From: an uncultured Eubacterium sp.
GTDB taxonomy: Bacteria > Bacillota_A > Clostridia > Lachnospirales > Lachnospiraceae
NCBI GenBank assembly: GCA_947653505.1
Contig: CANTHI010000133.1
Span: 1 to 8,640, forward strand
Length of the DNA stretch: 8,640 nt
Direction: 5' to 3'
The notes beneath the pieces were generated by a model, which saw only the letters and a program-made list of their open reading frames with translations, had not been told where the DNA came from and searched no databases. The translations under genes were made by a program, and so were the position numbers. Every line of letters begins with the position of its first letter. Within the stretch, counting starts at the first letter, position 1. This document shows, piece by piece, positions 5,237-8,640 of this stretch.

Positions 5237-7096
5237 ATGACAAAGAAGGAAGAAGCTCTGTTTGAAAAACGCATGTCCCGCCATATAGATGAACTGCGCT
5301 GGCTGTATATGGAACTTTATGACAACAGCTCCATGTTTGCCGAACTGTGTCAGAAGCTTTATGATTTCTATGCTGAGCGGCCGGCAGATTTGAAAAAACA
5401 GGATTTGGAGAGGGAAGCAGATCCGGAGTGGTATAAGTCCAATGCGATTACAGGGATGATGATGTATATTGATAATTTTGCCAAAGATCTGAACGGGCTG
5501 CGGGAAAAGCTGCCTTATATCCAGCAGGCCGGCGTAAACCTGCTGCATCTGATGCCCTTTCTGGATACAGTGCCAGGCCGCAGTGACGGTGGTTATGCTG
5601 TGGCAGATTTCAGGACTGTCAGGTCTGATCTGGGAACAATGGAAGATTTGGAAAAACTCGCTGCGGTATGTCACGAAAAAGGTATCAGTCTGTGCATGGA
5701 CTTTGTAATGAATCACACCAGTCAGGACCATGAATGGGCGAAAAAGGCCCGTCAGGGAGATGGGGAATACATGAGCAGGTATTTCTTTTTTTCCGACCCT
5801 TCCATACCGGCAGAATATGAAAAGACCGTACCACAGGTGTTTCCTGCTACTGCGCCGGGAAATTTTACGTGGCTGGATGACTGCGGACATTATGTCATGA
5901 CTACTTTTTACCCTTACCAGTGGGATTTGAATTATCAGAATCCGCGGGTATTTAATGAAATGATGTTTAATTATCTTTTTCTGGCCAATAAAGGTATGGA
6001 TATGATCCGCATAGATGCTGTACCGTACATATGGAAAGAACTGGGAACGGACTGCCGTAACCTTCCGCAGGTCCATACGATCGTCCGCCTGATGCGTATG
6101 ATCGGTGAAATTGTCTGTCCGGGTGTGATTCTGTTAGGAGAGGTCGTTATGGAACCGGTAAAAGTAGTTCCATATTTTGGAAGTATAGAAAAACCAGAGT
6201 GTCATCTGTTATACAATGTAACTACGATGTGTACTACCTGGCATACGGTAGCCACCAGGGATACCCGTCTGCTCCGCAGACAGCTGGATGCGGTAAATGC
6301 CCTGCCAAAAAAGTATGTGTTTCTTAATTATCTCCGCTGTCATGATGACATTGGCTGGGGACTGGATTATGAATGGCTGAAACAGAGCTTTGGTATGGCT
6401 GAAATCCCCCATAAGCGGTATCTGAATGGCTACTTTCAGGGCCTTACGGGTGACAGCGTAAGCCGGGGAGAGCTGTACAACGATGATATTGCCAGTGGCG
6501 ACGCCAGACTCTGTGGCACGACGGCCAGTCTGTGCGGGATTGAAAAAGCAGGCTTTGAGCAGGATCATGCCGCAATGGAGCGGGCGGTGCGCTTTGATCT
6601 TACGCTGCACGCCATGATGTTCATGCAGACGGGTATTCCTATGTTATACAGCGGTGACGAGCTGGCCCAGGTAAATGACTACAGCTATAAAGACGATCCC
6701 AAAAAAGCGGCTGACAGCCGTTATCTGCACCGGGGCAGGATGAGATGGGAGCTTGCAGAGCATATGCATGATCTGGAAACACCTGAAGGCAGAGTATTTT
6801 GCGGGATGCATGCACTGACCACACTGCGGGGAAACAGCCCGGCATTTGGAACAGAGGCGGATGTATGGACTCTGGATACGGGCGACGATGGTCTGCTTGC
6901 TGTCGGGCGGTATGCGAAGGGGCAGAAAATCATCGGGGTATTTAATTTCACGGAGTGGGAAAAGACAGTTACTTTTTCCCATGATCCGGGTGAATTTACG
7001 GATATGCTCACAGGAAGGAAGCTTCTGCTGCAGGATCTGTCTGTACCGGCTTATGGTTTTTACTATCTGGAACAAAGGAGCGGAGAAAGTAAGTAA
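5237..7096 (+). CDS. amylosucrase-family glucosyltransferase (GH13 subfamily 4)
   Basis: This 619-aa cytoplasmic enzyme (no signal peptide) resembles amylosucrase, which moves glucose from sucrose to an alpha-1,4-glucan and frees fructose; sucrose hydrolases belong to the same subfamily. Layout: a helical N-terminal domain (1-70); a (beta/alpha)8 barrel from about 75 to 530 with domains B (160-230) and B' (372-440, HKRYLNGYF); and a C-terminal beta domain (540-615). Residues matching Neisseria polysaccharea amylosucrase: Asp117 and Tyr120 (SDGGYAV), His160 (MNHTS), Arg258 and the nucleophile Asp260 (IRIDAV), acid/base Glu302 (LGEVV), His369 and Asp370 (CHDDIGW), and Arg495 (ADSRY). Asp117 and Arg495 correspond to the Asp144-Arg509 salt bridge closing the sucrose pocket. 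The family length is about 636 aa, so the protein is complete. The start at 5237 has AGGTG 6 nt upstream. Glucan synthesis versus hydrolysis cannot be decided from sequence. Confidence 0.88.
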   Translation: MTKKEEALFEKRMSRHIDELRWLYMELYDNSSMFAELCQKLYDFYAERPADLKKQDLEREADPEWYKSNAITGMMMYIDNFAKDLNGLREKLPYIQQAGVNLLHLMPFLDTVPGRSDGGYAVADFRTVRSDLGTMEDLEKLAAVCHEKGISLCMDFVMNHTSQDHEWAKKARQGDGEYMSRYFFFSDPSIPAEYEKTVPQVFPATAPGNFTWLDDCGHYVMTTFYPYQWDLNYQNPRVFNEMMFNYLFLANKGMDMIRIDAVPYIWKELGTDCRNLPQVHTIVRLMRMIGEIVCPGVILLGEVVMEPVKVVPYFGSIEKPECHLLYNVTTMCTTWHTVATRDTRLLRRQLDAVNALPKKYVFLNYLRCHDDIGWGLDYEWLKQSFGMAEIPHKRYLNGYFQGLTGDSVSRGELYNDDIASGDARLCGTTASLCGIEKAGFEQDHAAMERAVRFDLTLHAMMFMQTGIPMLYSGDELAQVNDYSYKDDPKKAADSRYLHRGRMRWELAEHMHDLETPEGRVFCGMHALTTLRGNSPAFGTEADVWTLDTGDDGLLAVGRYAKGQKIIGVFNFTEWEKTVTFSHDPGEFTDMLTGRKLLLQDLSVPAYGFYYLEQRSGESK

Positions 7097-7111
7097 GGCG
7101 GATTTGACTTT

Positions 7112-7146
7112 GGAGCGGACACAGCAGATGCTCGCTCCTGGTGTCC
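7112..7146 (+). repeat. interlocked inverted repeats after the amylosucrase gene (pseudoknot-like)
   Basis: GGAGCG (7112-7117) pairs with CGCTCC (7133-7138), and GGACAC (7117-7122) pairs with GTGTCC (7141-7146). The order is arm 1, arm 2, arm 1', arm 2', so the two stems could form an H-type pseudoknot or alternative hairpins in the 3' end of the operon mRNA. No T-run follows, so this is not itself a terminator; a conventional one lies 46 nt further on. Confidence 0.5.
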
Positions 7147-7167
7147 CAAAATGTAACACTGAATGGT

Positions 7168-7605
7168 CTATTCGTATGGATCAAAAACTTTAAACGACAC
7201 CTGTCCGTCGTTTTTTTTGGAACTTTCCAGCATAAGCTGCCACAGCTGATGAAAACGGTCTAATAATACCGCATCTGCATCTACAATATACGGAGACAGA
7301 ATACCGACATCAAAAAAGCGCACATTTAATGGCGGCATAAAAATCAGATTATCGGAACGAATCTGGTCTTCGTGCTGCCTGATATGCTCATAGGTAATCA
7401 TCAGGTAATCTTTTCCACGGAACTTACAATAAAAGGAAATAAAACATTCATCTATGATCCATTCTTTATCGTCCTCGACGATCCGGTGCTTTAAAGATGG
7501 TGCAAGACCATCCGTAGACTGAAGCTCGATCAGCCAGTTTAAATGACCTTTTTTTGTCTCCTGAATCATCTCATCCAGCGTTTTTGCCAGTACTGCAGGT
7601 TTCAT
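7168..7605 (-). CDS. small protein of unknown function, downstream of tRNA-Thr
   Basis: I do not recognise this 145-aa protein. It has no signal peptide, no membrane segment and no cysteine cluster; its only cysteines are in the middle stretch DECFISFYCKF. Most of it alternates charged and aromatic residues, for example HLNWLIELQ near the N-terminus, then a hydrophobic run around MPPLNVRFFDVGILSP, then a helix-like DRFHQLWQLMLESS. This suggests a compact soluble alpha/beta domain. A good ribosome binding site (GGAGGAAG, 7610-7617) supports the start at 7605. It is convergent with the amylosucrase operon, and the last 17 codons or so overlap that operon's terminator. No promoter is visible in the 53 nt between it and the tRNA, so it may depend on transcription through the tRNA. 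Confidence 0.7.
   Translation of the reverse strand: MKPAVLAKTLDEMIQETKKGHLNWLIELQSTDGLAPSLKHRIVEDDKEWIIDECFISFYCKFRGKDYLMITYEHIRQHEDQIRSDNLIFMPPLNVRFFDVGILSPYIVDADAVLLDRFHQLWQLMLESSKKNDGQVSFKVFDPYE
7192..7218 (+). terminator. rho-independent terminator of the HAD-amylosucrase operon
   Basis: AAACGAC (7192-7198) and GTCGTTT (7207-7213) form a 7-bp stem with an 8-nt loop, running into eight T residues (7211-7218). It lies 95 nt after the amylosucrase stop and inside the 3' end of the convergent small gene, where the same bases encode SSKKNDGQVSFKVF on the other strand. Confidence 0.8.
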
Positions 7606-7618
7606 AAAAACTTCCTCC

Positions 7619-7653
7619 GTAATAAAATAAATGAACCCGGACTACGGATTCAT
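7619..7653 (-). terminator. hairpin with T-rich tail after tRNA-Thr
   Basis: On the minus strand, ATGAATCCG (7653-7645) and CGGGTTCAT (7639-7631) form a 9-bp stem with one G-U pair and a 5-nt loop. It is followed by TTTATTTTATTA (7630-7619). This fits a factor-independent terminator for the tRNA, though the interrupted T-run may allow read-through into the small gene that begins at 7605. Confidence 0.55.
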
Positions 7654-7658
7654 AAAAA

Positions 7659-7731
<73 letters not shown>

Positions 7732-7839
7732 GCGATACATATAAAATAAATAGCTGTTGCCTGCGACTTATTTAATTTAACACATATAGGAAAAAAATGC
7801 AAGTGTTTTTTTGAAAATTTTTGAATGCGGTCAGGCAAT

Positions 7840-7868
7840 TTGTAACAGTTCAGACAGGGTGTTATACT
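7840..7868 (+). promoter_or_regulatory. candidate sigma-A promoter in the region upstream of DAHP synthase
   Basis: TTGTAA (7840-7845), a 17-nt spacer and TATACT (7863-7868) give a fair promoter, with the start near 7875. The -10 box overlaps the left arm of the 11-bp inverted repeat. It would produce a leader of about 215 nt before the DAHP synthase gene, or a separate small RNA. The stretch between the tRNA and this site (7732-7839) is AT-rich; I see no gene or clear promoter in it. Confidence 0.4.
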
Positions 7869-7951
7869 CACGAGCGATGAAATTTATCATATAGCTTTAA
7901 GCATGAACGCTCGTGAGTCGGTGTTGCTGGCAAATTTTACTGCTCGTCAGT
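7866..7951. repeat. 11-bp perfect inverted repeat plus a third related copy
   Basis: ACTCACGAGCG (7866-7876) and CGCTCGTGAGT (7908-7918) are exact reverse complements around a 31-nt loop. TGCTCGTCAGT (7941-7951) is a third copy in the same orientation as the second, with two mismatches, and makes a small hairpin of its own (TACTG/CAGTA). No T-run follows, so it is not a terminator. It may be operator sites over the 7840-7868 promoter, a structured leader RNA, or a dispersed repeat unit. The rest of 7952-8025 shows nothing I can identify. Confidence 0.75.
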
Positions 7952-8025
7952 ATACATTGTGGCTGTGCGGACGCCGGTTACTTTTCACGGGTCAGGAGAG
8001 AATCACGACAATTTTGTATTTCAGG

Positions 8026-8054
8026 TTGACACTGCCACAGGAAAGCGGTATGAT
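8026..8054 (+). promoter_or_regulatory. near-consensus sigma-A promoter of the DAHP synthase gene
   Basis: TTGACA (8026-8031), a 17-nt spacer and TATGAT (8049-8054) match the consensus at 11 of 12 positions. The start would be near 8061, giving a leader of only about 28 nt with GGAGG at 8073-8077. There is thus no room for a T-box or peptide attenuator downstream of this promoter. Confidence 0.75.
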
Positions 8055-8088
8055 TTAGTGCAGCAAAGAAACGGAGGATGGAAGACAG

Positions 8089-8640
8089 ATGGATATGGAA
8101 TTTTTGAGGAAGCTGCCGGCTCCAATGGAACTAAAGGAACAGTTTCCGGCAGGCCGGCAGGTAACGGATATAAAACAGCAGCGGGATCAGGAAATACGCC
8201 ATATTTTTGAAGGAAAAGACGACAGACTGCTTTTGATTATCGGACCTTGTTCAGCAGATCATGAGGATGCGGTCATTGATTATATTTCACGGCTGCGGAA
8301 GGTACAGGATGCGGTTGCGGACAGGATTTTTATCATTCCGCGGATTTATACGAATAAACCAAGAACGATAGGCGTCGGTTATAAAGGCATGCTGCATCAG
8401 CCGGATCCGGAAAAGGAAGCAGATATGTTAAAAGGAATCATTGCTATCCGGCAGATGCATATACGGGCGGTGCAGGAAACGGGCTTCACCTGTGCGGATG
8501 AGATGCTTTATCCGGAAAATCACAGATACCTGTCCGACCTGCTTTCTTATGTAGCGGTAGGAGCGCGTTCGGTAGAAAACCAGCAGCACAGGCTGACTGC
8601 CAGCGGCCTTGGTATTCCGGCAGGTATGAAAAATCCGACA
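8089..8640 (+). CDS. aroF: 3-deoxy-7-phosphoheptulonate (DAHP) synthase, class I, 5' part
   Basis: The enzyme condenses phosphoenolpyruvate and erythrose 4-phosphate, the first step of the shikimate pathway to aromatic amino acids. Only 184 residues are present; the gene runs off the window. Motifs typical of the AroF/G/H class: IIGPCS at 50-55, with metal-ligand Cys54; a PRIYTNKPRT segment at 84-93, matching the R-Y-x-x-K-P-R-T phosphate-binding stretch of E. coli AroG; GYKG at 97-100; and VGARSVENQQHRLTASGL at 157-174, followed by GMKN with Lys181, an active-site lysine. The start at 8089 has GGAGG 11 nt upstream, and the frame is closed by a stop at 8056-8058. Another in-frame ATG at 8095 is possible. 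The paralogue letter is a label only; the feedback inhibitor cannot be told from this part. Confidence 0.93.
   Translation, partial: MDMEFLRKLPAPMELKEQFPAGRQVTDIKQQRDQEIRHIFEGKDDRLLLIIGPCSADHEDAVIDYISRLRKVQDAVADRIFIIPRIYTNKPRTIGVGYKGMLHQPDPEKEADMLKGIIAIRQMHIRAVQETGFTCADEMLYPENHRYLSDLLSYVAVGARSVENQQHRLTASGLGIPAGMKNPT

Noticed and set aside
5036..6076. Long open frame antisense to the HAD and amylosucrase genes (346 codons)
   Set aside because: Its residues are rich in His, Ile, Phe and Pro, as expected for the complement of a real gene. It has no ribosome binding site and overlaps two well-supported CDSs.
7875..8088. T-box riboswitch or aromatic amino-acid attenuator before DAHP synthase
   Set aside because: No T-box AGGGTGG-type motif, no leader peptide rich in Trp, Phe or Tyr, and no terminator were seen. 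The nearest promoter leaves a leader of only about 28 nt.
7959..8210. 83-codon frame with GTG start before DAHP synthase
   Set aside because: Its second half overlaps the DAHP synthase start in another frame, it crosses the near-consensus promoter at 8026-8054, and no ribosome binding site precedes it.

Overview
The window looks like a chromosomal segment of a Gram-positive Firmicute, most likely a gut Clostridia / Lachnospiraceae-type organism. The grounds are AGGAGG-type ribosome binding sites, consensus sigma-A promoters, a CcpA-like (cre) operator, a glucose-superfamily PTS permease with fused EIIA, and a tRNA without an encoded CCA. The species assignment is inference. No phage, transposase, CRISPR or rRNA sequence was seen.

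Layout. (1) 1-2061, + strand: possibly the last codons of an upstream gene, a 16-bp tandem duplication, then a two-gene operon. It holds a thioredoxin-reductase-like flavoprotein (201-1112) overlapping by 4 nt a LarE-type ATP-dependent sulfur transferase (1109-1969). A strong bidirectional terminator (2011-2061) closes it. (2) 2084-3991, - strand: a complete EIIBCA sugar permease of the sucrose/trehalose branch. (3) 3992-4389: a divergent control region with two promoters. Each has a similar CG-centred 16-bp operator just downstream of its predicted start point. It also holds an AT-rich array of palindromes and repeats. (4) 4390-7096, + strand: a Cof-type HAD phosphatase and a GH13 amylosucrase-family enzyme in one operon. 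Its terminator (7192-7218) lies inside the tail of the next, convergent gene. (5) 7168-7731, - strand: a small unknown protein directly behind tRNA-Thr(CGU). (6) 7732-8640, + strand: an upstream region with an 11-bp inverted repeat on a promoter, then a near-consensus promoter and the first 184 codons of a class I DAHP synthase (shikimate pathway), cut by the window edge.

The most interesting unit is the divergent PTS / HAD phosphatase / amylosucrase cluster. A PTS would deliver sucrose as sucrose-6-phosphate, which is normally split by a GH32 hydrolase, but none is present here. Instead there is a HAD-IIB phosphatase (the subfamily that contains sucrose-phosphate phosphatase). Next to it is an enzyme that keeps the residues amylosucrase uses for free sucrose and has no signal peptide. 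I infer a possible import - dephosphorylation - glucan synthesis route under carbon-catabolite or local LacI-family control. This is a hypothesis, not a demonstrated pathway. The LarE homologue is also notable: it has a CxxC pair in addition to the usual active-site cysteine, and no larA, larB or larC lies nearby.
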